Shown here: positions 29,546 to 38,363 of the stretch, in pieces
Layout: every line of letters begins with the position of its first letter
Numbering within the stretch: the first letter of the stretch is position 1
Assembly: GCF_014192215.1 (NCBI RefSeq)
Contig: NZ_JACHXP010000013.1
Span: 54,835-118,834, forward strand
Length of the DNA stretch: 64,000 nucleotides
Direction of reading: 5' to 3'
Source of the DNA: Halomonas cerina
GTDB taxonomy: Bacteria; Pseudomonadota; Gammaproteobacteria; Pseudomonadales; Halomonadaceae
Notes under the pieces: model-generated
What the model saw: the letters and a program-made list of their open reading frames with translations, nothing else
Told to the model about the DNA's origin: nothing
The model's database searches: none
Position numbers and translations under genes: made by a program

Positions 29546-30904
29546 ATGCGTGAGCGCCTGAGACGCCCCATACGACGGCTTCCCCATGGGCCGGTCCTCA
29601 CCTTCTCCTTGCCGGAGCTGCTGCTGCTAGGCTTCCTGCTGCTCAGCAGCCTCGGCACGCTGCTGCTGCTTCAGCCCATCGCCGCCCACCAGCCCCTGAC
29701 CTGGCATCAGGCCCTGTTTACCGCGACCTCGGCGGTAACGGTCACCGGCCTGGGGGTGATCGACACGTCGTCACTCACCCTGTTCGGCCAGGGGGTGGTG
29801 CTGGCGCTGATCCAGATCGGTGGTCTCGGCTTCATGACCTGTACCGCCATGATGATGGTCCTGCTCGGCGTGCGACTGCCACTGCATCAGAAGCAACTGA
29901 TCAGCGAAAGCCTCGACCATACCTCCTTCGATGCTCTGGCCCACATGGTGCGACTGGTCATTGCCTTCGCCCTCATCGCGGAGACCTGCGGCACCCTGCT
30001 GCTGGCCCTCACCTGGGTGCCCGACCATGGCCTCGCCAAAGGACTCTGGATCAGCGCCTTTCACGCGATCTCGGCCTTCAACAATGCCGGTTTCTCCGTC
30101 TGGCCCGACAGCCTGATACAGGAAGTGGCCGACCCGCTGGTCAACGGTGTGATCAGCCTGCTGTTCATCGTCGGCGGACTGGGCTTCGTGGTCATCGCCG
30201 AGCTGGCGAACTGGCGTCCGGGCACCGGGCTATCGCTGCATGCCCGGATCATGCTCCACGCCACGCTGTGGCTGGTCCTGGTTGCCATGGCGAGTGTGCT
30301 GCTGCTCGAGTGGCATAACCCCGCCACCCTGGGCCGGCTGGAGACCCTCGGCGCCAAGCTGCAGGCCGCCTGGTTCCAGGCTGTCACGCCCCGCACGGCC
30401 GGCTTCAATACCCTGGATACCGGCGCCCTGTCCGCGCCCTCCGCCCTGCTCACCATGCTGTGGATGTTCATCGGTGCCGGTTCCGGCTCTACCGCCAGCG
30501 GGATCAAGGTCACCACCTTCGTGGTCCTGCTGCTGGTCGCCCGCGCCTTCCTGCGCGGCCGAGCGAGGCCGGAGGCCTTCGGACGCTCGCTCTCCGACGG
30601 CACGGTGATGGAGGCCGTCGCCGTGGCGCTGGCCGGCATGCTGCTGATCTTCGGCTGCCTGCTGGTCCTGACGATCACCGAGCCCGGGCAGCGCTTCCTC
30701 GATCTGGCCTTCGAGGCGGTATCGGCCTTCGGGACCGTAGGGCTCACCCGTGGCGTGACCGCTGAGCTGTCGATCCCCGGCCAGCTGACCCTGATCGTCA
30801 CCATGCTGCTGGGGCGGGTCGGCCCCATCTCGCTGGGCTACCTGATCGCCAAGCGCAAGGTGAAGGGACTTCGCTATGCCGAGGGCCGGGTGCATATCGG
30901 CTGA
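29546..30904 (+). CDS. ktrB: Potassium uptake membrane subunit KtrB
   Basis: KtrB is the translocating subunit, in the same superfamily as TrkH but shorter. The 452-residue protein has a basic N-terminus, about eight to ten membrane helices, and four pore regions (TATSAVTVTGLGVID, ISAFNNAGFSVW, VTPRTAGFNTLDTG, VSAFGTVGLTRG). GAGSGSTASGIKVTTF corresponds to the conserved loop that gates the pore. GGGAG precedes the ATG. It lies directly downstream of ktrA and converges on tapT. Confidence 0.93.
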   Translation: MRERLRRPIRRLPHGPVLTFSLPELLLLGFLLLSSLGTLLLLQPIAAHQPLTWHQALFTATSAVTVTGLGVIDTSSLTLFGQGVVLALIQIGGLGFMTCTAMMMVLLGVRLPLHQKQLISESLDHTSFDALAHMVRLVIAFALIAETCGTLLLALTWVPDHGLAKGLWISAFHAISAFNNAGFSVWPDSLIQEVADPLVNGVISLLFIVGGLGFVVIAELANWRPGTGLSLHARIMLHATLWLVLVAMASVLLLEWHNPATLGRLETLGAKLQAAWFQAVTPRTAGFNTLDTGALSAPSALLTMLWMFIGAGSGSTASGIKVTTFVVLLLVARAFLRGRARPEAFGRSLSDGTVMEAVAVALAGMLLIFGCLLVLTITEPGQRFLDLAFEAVSAFGTVGLTRGVTAELSIPGQLTLIVTMLLGRVGPISLGYLIAKRKVKGLRYAEGRVHIG

Positions 30905-30912
30905 GGCCACCC

Positions 30913-31668
30913 TCAGTCGGCCGACGCGCCCCTTGCCTGCAGCCGCCGCATGGCAGATGTCGGTTGCTCGAGCTTCGCGTGGCGGCGACTGGCCGCATAG
31001 CTGTCGTTGAAGGCATCGAAGGTGTCGTCGAGCACCTCGGCGGCCACCACGTCACCGGCTTGACGCAGCAGTTCCACGGCCACCTCGGCGGTGCACAGGT
31101 GGGCGGCGGAGGCCGGCTTGCGCAGCCGGTAGCGGGTCAGCCGCTCGGTGGTCAGCGGCAGCACCGGCAGGTCCGCCAGATAGGGGCTCTTGCGGAAGAT
31201 CCGCCGCGCCTGCCGCCAGGTGCCGTCGAGGATGATAAAGACCGGAATCCGGCCTTCCTCCTGGCGTTCGGCCACGGCGTCCATGCCCACCACTCGGTGG
31301 ACGTAGTCCTCGTGGTCATCGGGGAAGATCACGAAGGGCGCGTAACGAGCGTCGTCGAGCAGCGTCAACAGGCGCGCGTCCGGCGCCGTGCGGTACCAGG
31401 TGAAGACCTCGGTGTCGGGCAGTACGTCGCGGATCAGCCGGCCGGTGTTGGTGGGCTTGTGGTGCTCCAGGGGATGGGTCAGCAGCCAGACCCGGGCATG
31501 GCTCTCGGCCTGGACCCGGTAGGGACACAGGCAGTTAAGGGCCGGCAGGTGGCAACCCGCGCAGCGCGTGACGAAGCTGCCACGGGCCTTGAACTCACGC
31601 CGCGGTGGGCGCGGATGGCCGGTGGCGGGATCGCGATCGATGGCCATGTCGTGGAAGTCGTCCTGCAT
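30913..31668 (-). CDS. tapT: tRNA-uridine aminocarboxypropyltransferase (DTW domain)
   Basis: DTW proteins transfer the 3-amino-3-carboxypropyl group of SAM to uridine in tRNA (acp3U; E. coli TapT/YfiP acts at position 47). The 251-residue product has the cysteine cluster CAGCHLPALNCLCPY near residues 36-50. The defining motif ILDGTWRQARRIFRKSP follows, then LRKPASAAHLCTAEVA. An alternative start at codon 8 is possible. It converges with ktrB, the two stops being eight bases apart. Confidence 0.85.
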   Translation of the reverse strand: MQDDFHDMAIDRDPATGHPRPPRREFKARGSFVTRCAGCHLPALNCLCPYRVQAESHARVWLLTHPLEHHKPTNTGRLIRDVLPDTEVFTWYRTAPDARLLTLLDDARYAPFVIFPDDHEDYVHRVVGMDAVAERQEEGRIPVFIILDGTWRQARRIFRKSPYLADLPVLPLTTERLTRYRLRKPASAAHLCTAEVAVELLRQAGDVVAAEVLDDTFDAFNDSYAASRRHAKLEQPTSAMRRLQARGASAD

Positions 31669-31753
31669 GATGGGGGCATTCCGGAACTGAAAGGCTCCAT
31701 TCTACCACCGCAGGGGCCTCGCCTTCCTTCTCACCTGCCGCTGATGCCTTCCC

Positions 31754-32497
31754 TTATGTTGCCGCCCCTACCAGCGTCTCCGGCAGCCACAGGCGCCCTT
31801 CGCGCTGCCAGTGACGAACCAGCGTCGGCACGCCCTGCCCGGCGGGCTGGCCGATCCGCGTCACCCCCGGTGGGGCCAGGGCATTCGCCTCGGGATCCAC
31901 CAACACGCAGGGCGTATCGAGCGGCGCGTGCTCGAGCAGCGAGGCGGCTGGCATCACGGCCAGCGAGGTACCCACCACCAGCAGCAGGTCGGCCGAGGCG
32001 GCGATCTCGCAGGCATCCACGAAGTGCGGTACCGCCTCACCGAACCACACCACGTCGGGGCGGAGTTGACTGCCCTTGTCGCACACGTCGCCCAGCCGGA
32101 TGCCGCCGCGGGGCAACGGATAGCGCAGGCGCGGGTCGACCGACGAGCGAGCCTTGAGGATCTCGCCATGCAGGTGGAGCACATGCCGCGAGCCGGCACG
32201 CTCGTGCAGGTCGTCGATATTCTGGGTGACGATGCTGACCCGGAAGCCGTGCCTCTCCAGCCTCGCCAGGGCCTGGTGGGCGGCGTTGGGGCGCGCTCGG
32301 CGCACCTGGTCGCGGCGTGCATCGTAGAAGCGCAGCACCCGCTCGGGGTGGCGACGCCAGGCCTCGGGGGTGGCGACCTCCTCGATGGGATGGTCGGCCC
32401 ACAGGCCGTCGGCGGCGCGGAAGGTCTGGATGCCGCTCTCGGCACTGATGCCGGCCCCGGTCAGCACCACCAGATGCGGCGCACGCTGCTCTACCAT
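31754..32497 (-). CDS. NAD-dependent protein deacylase, sirtuin family (Zn-cysteine-poor)
   Basis: Sirtuins remove acyl groups from lysine with NAD. The 247-residue protein has the NAD site GAGISAESGIQTFR, the TQNIDDLHERAG motif, the catalytic His in HLHGEIL and the conserved RPDVVWFGE. The usual four zinc cysteines are missing: the segment after HLHGEIL has only one cysteine (GDVCDKGSQ). I recall this zinc-less form in other gammaproteobacterial sirtuins, so it need not be inactive. It lies 85 bases upstream of tapT on the same strand. Confidence 0.9.
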   Translation of the reverse strand: MVEQRAPHLVVLTGAGISAESGIQTFRAADGLWADHPIEEVATPEAWRRHPERVLRFYDARRDQVRRARPNAAHQALARLERHGFRVSIVTQNIDDLHERAGSRHVLHLHGEILKARSSVDPRLRYPLPRGGIRLGDVCDKGSQLRPDVVWFGEAVPHFVDACEIAASADLLLVVGTSLAVMPAASLLEHAPLDTPCVLVDPEANALAPPGVTRIGQPAGQGVPTLVRHWQREGRLWLPETLVGAAT

Positions 32498-32604
32498 TCA
32501 CCACCTCTCGCCAGCGACTCACTTCCCAGAACTTGCCACTGTGTGAAAGGACCCCTCCGGGCCCCTGTGCGACCAGAAAGCGCACCGCCCGGGCTGTTGT
32601 TCTG

Positions 32605-33024
32605 TCAGGCGCCGTGATAGCCATCCTCTTCGGGGTTCTCATGGTCCCCCTTGGGTAATTCACCGGCCCAGGCCATGGCCACGGCGTGATCCCGCTTGGG
32701 AAAGGTGCGGATCTCCATGGCCTTGAACAGCCGCTCTTCCAGGTGGGCGAGATGCTTGATCCACTCTTGGTCGGTGACCACGGCGGCCCGGTGGTAGTGC
32801 TCGAGATCGCCGAGTTGGGTCAAACCGTAGCCGATATCCTTCAGCAAGGCGGTCAGGGTCAACCAGCGAAGGGCGTCGATCTCGACCACCAGGCTGATCC
32901 TGGGGTGGACCCGCTTGGCGGCTTCGATGGCATCGATGGCGTGCTGCAGCTCCTGAGCCGTCACGACACCCCCCGCCTTCATCGCCACGACATGGTCCGC
33001 CGGATGGGAGATGAGGTCCAACAT
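32605..33024 (-). CDS. STAS/SEC14-like (SpoIIAA-type) domain protein
   Basis: The 139-residue product begins MLDLISHPADHVVAMKAGGV and carries the helix-strand pattern of the SpoIIAA-like family (formerly DUF3478). LVVEIDALRWLTLTALLKDI and AVVTDQEWIKHLAHLEERLF are typical. Related crystal structures adopt a STAS or lipid-binding CRAL-TRIO fold; the role is unknown. AAGGAG lies nine bases before the ATG. The acidic tail is not conserved. It lies between aceK and the sirtuin gene. Confidence 0.8.
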   Translation of the reverse strand: MLDLISHPADHVVAMKAGGVVTAQELQHAIDAIEAAKRVHPRISLVVEIDALRWLTLTALLKDIGYGLTQLGDLEHYHRAAVVTDQEWIKHLAHLEERLFKAMEIRTFPKRDHAVAMAWAGELPKGDHENPEEDGYHGA

Positions 33025-33091
33025 GGGCGTTCTCCTTGGGGTTAAGAGAGCAGCAAAGCGCCGCGGGTAAGGGCGGGACTCGACGGCCTGG

Positions 33092-34837
33092 CTAGTGAAC
33101 CAGGCCGTTGTCGGCATTGGCGTTGAAACGCTGCTTGTTGCGATATGGATAGACGTCGATGACCCGACCGTCGCGGATCGCCTGCTGCAGCCCCTGCCAG
33201 TAGTCGGCATCGAACAGCTCCGGGTGCAGCTCGTAGAAGAGCTTGCGCAGCCGGACATCGGCGAACAGGAAGGGGCCAAACTCTTCCGGGAAAATATCAT
33301 TGGGTCCCACCGAGTACCAAGGCTCGTCGGCCAGCTCCTGCTCCGGGTACATCGGCTCGGGGATGTGCCGGAAGTTGCACTCGGTGAGGTAGCAGACCTC
33401 GTCGTAATCGTAGAACACCACCCGGCCGTGACGGGTCACCCCGAAGTTCTTCAGCAGCATGTCGCCGGGGAAGATATTGGCCGCCGCCATCTGCTTGATG
33501 GCATTGCCGTAGTCCTTGAGCACCGCCCGGGCCTCGTCCGCGTCGCAGCCCTCCAGGTAGAGGTTGAGCGGCGTCATCATGCGTTCCGTGTAGCAATGCT
33601 CGATCAGCACCTTGTCGCCCCGCAGATGTACCGTGGAGGGCGCCACTTCCAGCAGGTGCTCCAGGCACTCCGGGGCGAAGTGGTCCTTGCGGGCGATGAA
33701 GTTGGAGAACTCCTGGGTGTCCGCCATGCGCCCCACCCGGTCGTGGCGCTTGACCATGCGGTACTTCTCGCGGACGTTCTCGCGACTCATATCCTTGGTA
33801 GGGTCGAAGCGGTCCTTGATGATCTTGAACACCGTGCGGAAGGACGGCAGCACGAACACGGCCATGACCATGCCGCGCACCCCGGGCGCGATGATGAACT
33901 GGTCCTCGCGCCTGGCCACCTGGCGATTGAGGGCGCGGAAGAACTCGGTCTTGCCTTGCTTATAGAAACCGATGGCGGCGTAGAGTTCGCCCTGGGGCTT
34001 GTCGGGCATCACCTCCTGGAGGTAAGCGACGAACTCGCTGGGCACCACCACCTTGACCTGGAAATAGGCCCGGGTGAAGGAGAAGATGATCGAGACCTCG
34101 TCGGGCTCGATGATCACGGTGTCCAGGTGCAGTCCTTCCCCCTCCTCGTGGAGCACCGGCAGCACCAGCGGCACCTGCTCCCCACCGCCGCGGATGCGCC
34201 CGACCAGGTAGGCGCCCTTGTTGCGATAGAAGACGCTCTTGATCAGCTCGACCTCGGCCCGGGGATCGTCGAGGAGCGCCGCCGGCAGCTGGCGGCGCAG
34301 GAAGTCGCCGCCCAGCGCGACATCCCGCTCCAGGTCCTCGAAGGGCGTCTCGAACTTGGCCTCCGCCAGCGCCCAGCGCAGCGCCTGTTCCCAGTCGCCA
34401 TTGACCCGCTGGCGCCGACACAGCTGCAGCCCCGAGTGGTGGGCGGCAAACTCGCGGGAGCTGTAGACGAACATCCAGTCGTTGCGGATATGGCGATGAT
34501 GGAACAGCGAACAGAACATCGAGTTGAAGTAGGTCTCGGCCAGTTCGTAGTCCAGCCGCTGGCTGATCAGGTCGGCATAGTGACGGCGGGCCTCTCGCCA
34601 GCACTCACAATCGACCAGCATGTCGCCCGGAAAGGTGCGCTTGAGGCGTCCCAGGGTGATCTCGACCTTCTCGTCGTAGAGGTCGATACGCTCCGCCGAG
34701 GCCTGCTGTGCCTCGCGCCAGGCGGCATCCCGGAAGCGACGACTGGCATCGTCGGTGATCTCCTTGAAGCGCGACCGGTACTCGTCGAAGCCGTGAAGGA
34801 TGGTGGCAGCGAGGCGATAGGCGGGCGAGTGTCTCAT
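33092..34837 (-). CDS. aceK: Isocitrate dehydrogenase kinase/phosphatase
   Basis: AceK phosphorylates and dephosphorylates isocitrate dehydrogenase, directing isocitrate into the glyoxylate bypass during growth on acetate or fatty acids. The 581-residue length matches E. coli AceK (578). Family blocks include FNSMFCSLFHHRHIRNDWMF, the ATP-loop region GVRGMVMAVFVLPSF, and the kinase site GDMLLKNFGVTRHGRVVFYDYDEVCYLTECNFR. The start at 34837 has GGAGG upstream. It stands alone here, away from aceB and aceA, which are outside the window or elsewhere. Confidence 0.95.
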   Translation of the reverse strand: MRHSPAYRLAATILHGFDEYRSRFKEITDDASRRFRDAAWREAQQASAERIDLYDEKVEITLGRLKRTFPGDMLVDCECWREARRHYADLISQRLDYELAETYFNSMFCSLFHHRHIRNDWMFVYSSREFAAHHSGLQLCRRQRVNGDWEQALRWALAEAKFETPFEDLERDVALGGDFLRRQLPAALLDDPRAEVELIKSVFYRNKGAYLVGRIRGGGEQVPLVLPVLHEEGEGLHLDTVIIEPDEVSIIFSFTRAYFQVKVVVPSEFVAYLQEVMPDKPQGELYAAIGFYKQGKTEFFRALNRQVARREDQFIIAPGVRGMVMAVFVLPSFRTVFKIIKDRFDPTKDMSRENVREKYRMVKRHDRVGRMADTQEFSNFIARKDHFAPECLEHLLEVAPSTVHLRGDKVLIEHCYTERMMTPLNLYLEGCDADEARAVLKDYGNAIKQMAAANIFPGDMLLKNFGVTRHGRVVFYDYDEVCYLTECNFRHIPEPMYPEQELADEPWYSVGPNDIFPEEFGPFLFADVRLRKLFYELHPELFDADYWQGLQQAIRDGRVIDVYPYRNKQRFNANADNGLVH

Positions 34838-34978
34838 GGCGTCCTCCGGACAGCGTGAGCCTCCAGCATCGCGGATTATCGATAACGATGCGAGGCGACC
34901 ATGGTGGCGCCTGTCCCCGGGTGACATCCACGCCACGGAAAGCGACAATGGCGCCCCTGACGTCCACTGAGCGCCTGC

Positions 34979-35761
34979 ATGCACGCCCCCCTGCCGATTC
35001 TCTATCAAGACGAACACCTGGTCGCGGTGCACAAGCCGGCCGGGCTACTGGTGCATCGCACCGCACTCGCCCGGGGCGAGCGCCACGTCCTGCTGCAGAC
35101 CCTGCGCGACCAGTTGGGCCGGCGCGTCTACCCGGTGCACCGCCTGGATCGCCCCACCTCGGGGCTGATGCTGCTCGCGCTCGCCCCGGGAGTGGCCACG
35201 CAGCTGGGCGAGGCATTCAGCGAGCGCCGGGTGGAGAAGCACTACCTGGCCGTGGTCCGCGGTGTGGGCCCCGAGCAGGAGCGACTGGACTATCCGCTGC
35301 GCGAGGAAGATGGCCGGTACCCCAAGGCACAGATGCCGGCCCTGCCGGCCGCCACCGAGGTTCGGCGCCTGAACAGCGTCGAGTTGCCGGTGCAGGTCGA
35401 CCGCTACCCCAGCGCCCGCTATTCGCTGATGGCGATACGCCCGCTCACCGGTCGGCGTCACCAGATCCGCCGCCATCTCTCCCGGCGGGGCTACCCCATC
35501 GTCGGCGACGCCAAGCACGGCAAGGGCAACCACAACCGCTTCTTCGCCGATCGGCTGGACTGCCGGCGCTTGCTGCTGGCCGCGATAGGCCTGACCCTGG
35601 ACCATCCCGTCCACGGCGAGCACCTTACGCTGCGCTGCCCCCTGGACGACACCATGACCCGACTCTTCGAACACTTCGGCTGGGCCGCTCACCTGCCGAC
35701 CCTGGATCAGCGGCGGCCTCCGACCGACACCGACCGACACGCCTCGACCCCATGCCCATGA
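34979..35761 (+). CDS. truC: tRNA pseudouridine-65 synthase TruC
   Basis: TruC isomerises U65 in certain tRNAs. The 260-residue protein lacks an S4 domain and starts directly with the catalytic core (LPILYQDEHLVAVHKPAGLLVHR). The catalytic aspartate lies in HRLDRPTSGLM. The later blocks ALTGRRHQIRRHL (read here as RPLTGRRHQIRRHL) and GDAKHGKGNHNRFF are typical of TruC within the RluA family. Its stop overlaps the tcdA start (ATGA), so the two are coupled. Confidence 0.9.
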   Translation: MHAPLPILYQDEHLVAVHKPAGLLVHRTALARGERHVLLQTLRDQLGRRVYPVHRLDRPTSGLMLLALAPGVATQLGEAFSERRVEKHYLAVVRGVGPEQERLDYPLREEDGRYPKAQMPALPAATEVRRLNSVELPVQVDRYPSARYSLMAIRPLTGRRHQIRRHLSRRGYPIVGDAKHGKGNHNRFFADRLDCRRLLLAAIGLTLDHPVHGEHLTLRCPLDDTMTRLFEHFGWAAHLPTLDQRRPPTDTDRHASTPCP

Positions 35762-36591
35762 CCGATACCGCGCCTGTTTCCCGGCTGGACACCGACGACT
35801 ATGCCTTCCGCTTCGGCGGCATCCGGCGCCTCTACGGGGCCCGGGCCGCCGAATGCTTCCGTGCCGCCCACGTGGTCGTGGTCGGCGTCGGGGGGGTGGG
35901 CAGCTGGGCCGTGGAGGCCCTGGCCCGCTCGGGGATCGGCCGGCTGACCCTGATCGATCTCGATGACGTCTGCGTTTCCAATGTCAACCGCCAGCTGCAT
36001 GCCCTAGACGGCACCATCGGCCGTCCCAAGGTGGCGGTGCTGGCCGAGCGCTGTCGGGCCATCCAGCCCGGGATCGAGGTGCTCGCCGACACCGCCTTCG
36101 TCACCCCTGCCAACCTGGCCAGGCGGATCCCCGACGATGCCGACCACGTGGTGGATGCCATCGACAATGTCATGGCCAAGGCGGCGCTGATCGCCTGGTG
36201 CCGGCGCCGCAAGCTGCCGATCACCGTCACCGGCGCCGCCGGCGGTCAGATCGACCCGACCCGTATCCGGGTCGCGGACCTGACCCGGACCGAGAACGAC
36301 CCGCTGCTGGCCAAGGTGCGCGCTCGCCTGCGCCGGGACTTCGGCTTCTCGCGCAATCCCCGGCGACGTTTCTCGGTGGAGTGCGTCTATTCCGACGAGC
36401 AGCTGGTCTACCCAGGGGCCGACGGCGAGGTCTGCTATCAGAAGCCGGGTACCGGCGAGGCGACACGCCTCGACTGCGCCGAGGGCTTCGGGGCGGCGAC
36501 CTTCGTCACCGGCAGTTTCGGCTTCGTCGCCGCCTCCCGGGTGCTGACCCGGCTGGCCCGGCGTGCCACCGAAGCGTCACCCGCCCGCTGA
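35758..36591 (+). CDS. tcdA: tRNA threonylcarbamoyladenosine dehydratase TcdA (CsdL)
   Basis: TcdA uses ATP to cyclise t6A to ct6A at tRNA position 37. The 277-residue protein is an E1/ThiF-like enzyme. It has the nucleotide loop VVGVGGVGSWAVEALARSG, then DLDDVCVSNVNRQLHA and DAIDNVMAKAALIAWC, plus the family's GAAGGQIDPT. An ATG six bases earlier (35752) is also possible; the one at 35758 overlaps the truC stop. Together with tsaC at 18213 the window encodes two steps of the same tRNA modification. Confidence 0.93.
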   Translation: MTDTAPVSRLDTDDYAFRFGGIRRLYGARAAECFRAAHVVVVGVGGVGSWAVEALARSGIGRLTLIDLDDVCVSNVNRQLHALDGTIGRPKVAVLAERCRAIQPGIEVLADTAFVTPANLARRIPDDADHVVDAIDNVMAKAALIAWCRRRKLPITVTGAAGGQIDPTRIRVADLTRTENDPLLAKVRARLRRDFGFSRNPRRRFSVECVYSDEQLVYPGADGEVCYQKPGTGEATRLDCAEGFGAATFVTGSFGFVAASRVLTRLARRATEASPAR

Positions 36592-36609
36592 CCCGCAGGA
36601 GAGCCTCGC

Positions 36610-36837
36610 ATGGACATCGCACCCCCCGTTCGCGGCATCTATCGCCATTACAAGGGTTCCCTCTACGAGGTGATCGGACTGGCCCGACACAGCGAGACCG
36701 AGGAGCCGCTGGTGGTCTACCGGGCCCTCTACGGCGACTACGGCCTCTGGGTGAGGCCGCTGGCCATGTTCAAGGAAACAGTGAAGGTGCAGGGCGAGCC
36801 GGTGCCACGCTTCGAACTGGAACGGCCCTTTCTTTAG
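36610..36837 (+). CDS. DUF1653 family protein
   Basis: The 75-residue product matches the DUF1653 pattern: RGIYRHYKGSLYEVIGLARHSET, then LVVYRALYGDYGLWVRPLAMF and an aromatic, charged end. Family members are small cytosolic beta proteins of unknown role. AGGAGAG lies upstream. It follows tcdA by 18 bases and is probably co-transcribed with truC-tcdA. A hairpin follows its stop. Confidence 0.85.
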   Translation: MDIAPPVRGIYRHYKGSLYEVIGLARHSETEEPLVVYRALYGDYGLWVRPLAMFKETVKVQGEPVPRFELERPFL

Positions 36838-36851
36838 CTACCTGTAGCAAC

Positions 36852-36880
36852 GGCAAGCGCCCCGCTACGAGGCGCTTGCC
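36852..36880. terminator. Bidirectional hairpin between DUF1653 gene and bfr
   Basis: GGCAAGCGCC and GGCGCTTGCC form a perfect 10-bp stem with a 9-base loop, 14 bases after one stop and 24 bases from the convergent bfr stop. No long T-tract is present. Confidence 0.6.
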
Positions 36881-36904
36881 TGGGGCAGTGACGCCGACCA
36901 GGCC

Positions 36905-37387
36905 TTACTCGTCGCCGGCTTCCTGCATCTGCTTCTGCAGGTAGTTCTCGAGGCCGACCTTGTCGATCAGGCCAAGCTCGGTCTCGATGTGGTCGATGTG
37001 GTCCTCCTCCTCGGCAAGGATGTCGCGAAGGAGATCCCGGCTGACGTAGTCCTGGACCTGCTCACAATACTGGATCGCCTCGATATAGTCGTCGCGCCCG
37101 CCATGCTCGAGCGTGAGGTCGCTTTCGAGCATCTCGCGCACGTTCTCGCCGATGTTGAGCTTGCCGAGGTCCTGGAGATTGGGGACCCCCTCGAGGAAGA
37201 GAATACGCTGGATCAGCTTGTCGGCGTGGACCATCTCCTCGATGGACTCGTCGTACTCCCATTTCGCCAGCGCCTTGAACCCCCAGTCCTTGTACATCCT
37301 GGCGTGAAGGAAGTACTGGTTGATCGCCACCAGCTCGTTGCCGAGGTTGGTATTGAGATACTCGATGACCTTGGCATCACCTTTCAT
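36905..37387 (-). CDS. bfr: Bacterioferritin
   Basis: Bfr forms a 24-subunit shell that stores iron and binds haem at dimer interfaces. The 160-residue protein has Met52 for haem binding and the ferroxidase ligands Glu18, Glu51 and His54 at the standard positions, with further ligands in [10 protein letters not shown] near 127-130. Both haem and ferroxidase sites are intact, so this is the catalytic haem-binding type. It lies downstream of bfd with its own AT-rich promoter. Confidence 0.95.
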   Translation of the reverse strand: MKGDAKVIEYLNTNLGNELVAINQYFLHARMYKDWGFKALAKWEYDESIEEMVHADKLIQRILFLEGVPNLQDLGKLNIGENVREMLESDLTLEHGGRDDYIEAIQYCEQVQDYVSRDLLRDILAEEEDHIDHIETELGLIDKVGLENYLQKQMQEAGDE

Positions 37388-37465
37388 GACATCACCTCAT
37401 CGCTTTCGTCAGGACATGCTGTCAGCTTGGCACGACCGCACCCGTGCCGCCAGCAACGTCCCCAC

Positions 37466-37493
37466 AGTCTAGGCGATGCCAAAAAAACTTCAA
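37466..37493 (-). promoter_or_regulatory. Promoter of bfr
   Basis: On the minus strand TTGAAG (37488-37493) and TAGACT (37466-37471) are 16 bp apart, in an unusually AT-rich stretch. Transcription should start near 37459, giving a leader of about 70 bases. Confidence 0.55.
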
Positions 37494-37540
37494 TACAATC
37501 AAAAAGTTGATAAAAACAACGCAAACAATGGCGATTCCCA

Positions 37541-37747
37541 TCATACGGCGTAGGCAAGGTCCTGGCGCGCCTGGAGCATTTCCTCCTTGATCGCGTCACG
37601 AGCAATCCCCTTGCCCATGCAGGCACACTTGCCGCACTGGGTACCACATCCGGTCACCTGCTGTACCTCGCGCCAGCTCCGAGCCCCCTCCTCGACGGCC
37701 CGACGGATCCGATGATCGGATACGCCCTTACAGATACACACGTACAT
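37541..37747 (-). CDS. bfd: Bacterioferritin-associated ferredoxin Bfd
   Basis: Bfd is a [2Fe-2S] protein that docks on bacterioferritin and donates electrons to release stored iron. The 68-residue product has Cys4, Cys6, Cys38 and Cys41, the ligand set of E. coli and Pseudomonas Bfd, in MYVCICKGVSD and TGCGTQCGKC. The start at 37747 is preceded by GAGGTGA. It lies 153 bases upstream of bfr on the same strand. A Fur-like site upstream fits iron-starvation control. Confidence 0.94.
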   Translation of the reverse strand: MYVCICKGVSDHRIRRAVEEGARSWREVQQVTGCGTQCGKCACMGKGIARDAIKEEMLQARQDLAYAV

Positions 37748-37778
37748 CACATCACCTCGCGTTAGCCATGGTGCAAAC

Positions 37779-37797
37779 GTAAATGATTTGCATCGGC
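37779..37797 (-). promoter_or_regulatory. Fur-box-like site upstream of bfd
   Basis: Read on the minus strand, this 19-mer matches the classical Fur consensus at about 12 positions, including the intact AATCATT core. It lies about 35 bp before the bfd start, where a repressor would block transcription. Confidence 0.4.
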
Positions 37798-37864
37798 TAT
37801 CGCAACCATAGCGTGGCACTTTTTTGCTCTGCCCTCTCTAGACTCTAGTCGAAAAGGGTCGGTT

Positions 37865-38350
37865 TCATCCGCTGGTTCGAGGGTGTTTCGGCAGTACCAC
37901 GACCCGCGTCCCGGAGACGATATCCGGCCAGCTGCGCCGTTCGCGGTCGAACAGCACCCACACATGGCCGAGACCGAACAGCGCCAGAGAAAGCCCCGCC
38001 ACCAGGAACCGCTGCAGCGCCTGCAGCAGGGTGATCGAGCAGCCGTCGAGCGTCTGCACCCGCAGCCGCCAGGCCTGCATGCCGAGCGTCATGCCGCCGC
38101 GGGTCCAGAAGAAGGCGAAGAAGGCGAAGGCCGAGAGCGCCAGCAACGCCCGCAGGGAGAGCACCTGGGCGCCTCCCAGCCCCACCTGTTCGGGTGGCAG
38201 ACCGATGACCAGCCGACTCACCGCCACATGCGCCGCGGCGATAACGATCCAGATGGCCATCACCAGCAGGCCGTCGTAGAGCATCGCGCCCAGCCGTCGA
38301 CCCAGGCCGGCGGGCCAGACATCGTCGAGATGGTCGAAGCGTCGTTGCAT
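37865..38350 (-). CDS. RDD family membrane protein
   Basis: The 161-residue product has the RDD domain: an Arg/Asp start (AGLGRRLGAMLYDGLLVMAIW), then helices near residues 25-50, 65-85 and 115-135. The block WTRGGMTLGMQAWRLRVQTLDG is typical of the family. RDD proteins are linked to ion exchange in some halophiles, but this one is unproven. GAGGAG precedes the ATG. It follows lptG by 13 bases and so probably belongs to the lptF-lptG transcript. Confidence 0.85.
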   Translation of the reverse strand: MQRRFDHLDDVWPAGLGRRLGAMLYDGLLVMAIWIVIAAAHVAVSRLVIGLPPEQVGLGGAQVLSLRALLALSAFAFFAFFWTRGGMTLGMQAWRLRVQTLDGCSITLLQALQRFLVAGLSLALFGLGHVWVLFDRERRSWPDIVSGTRVVVLPKHPRTSG

Positions 38351-38363
38351 GGGCTCCTCTTGG

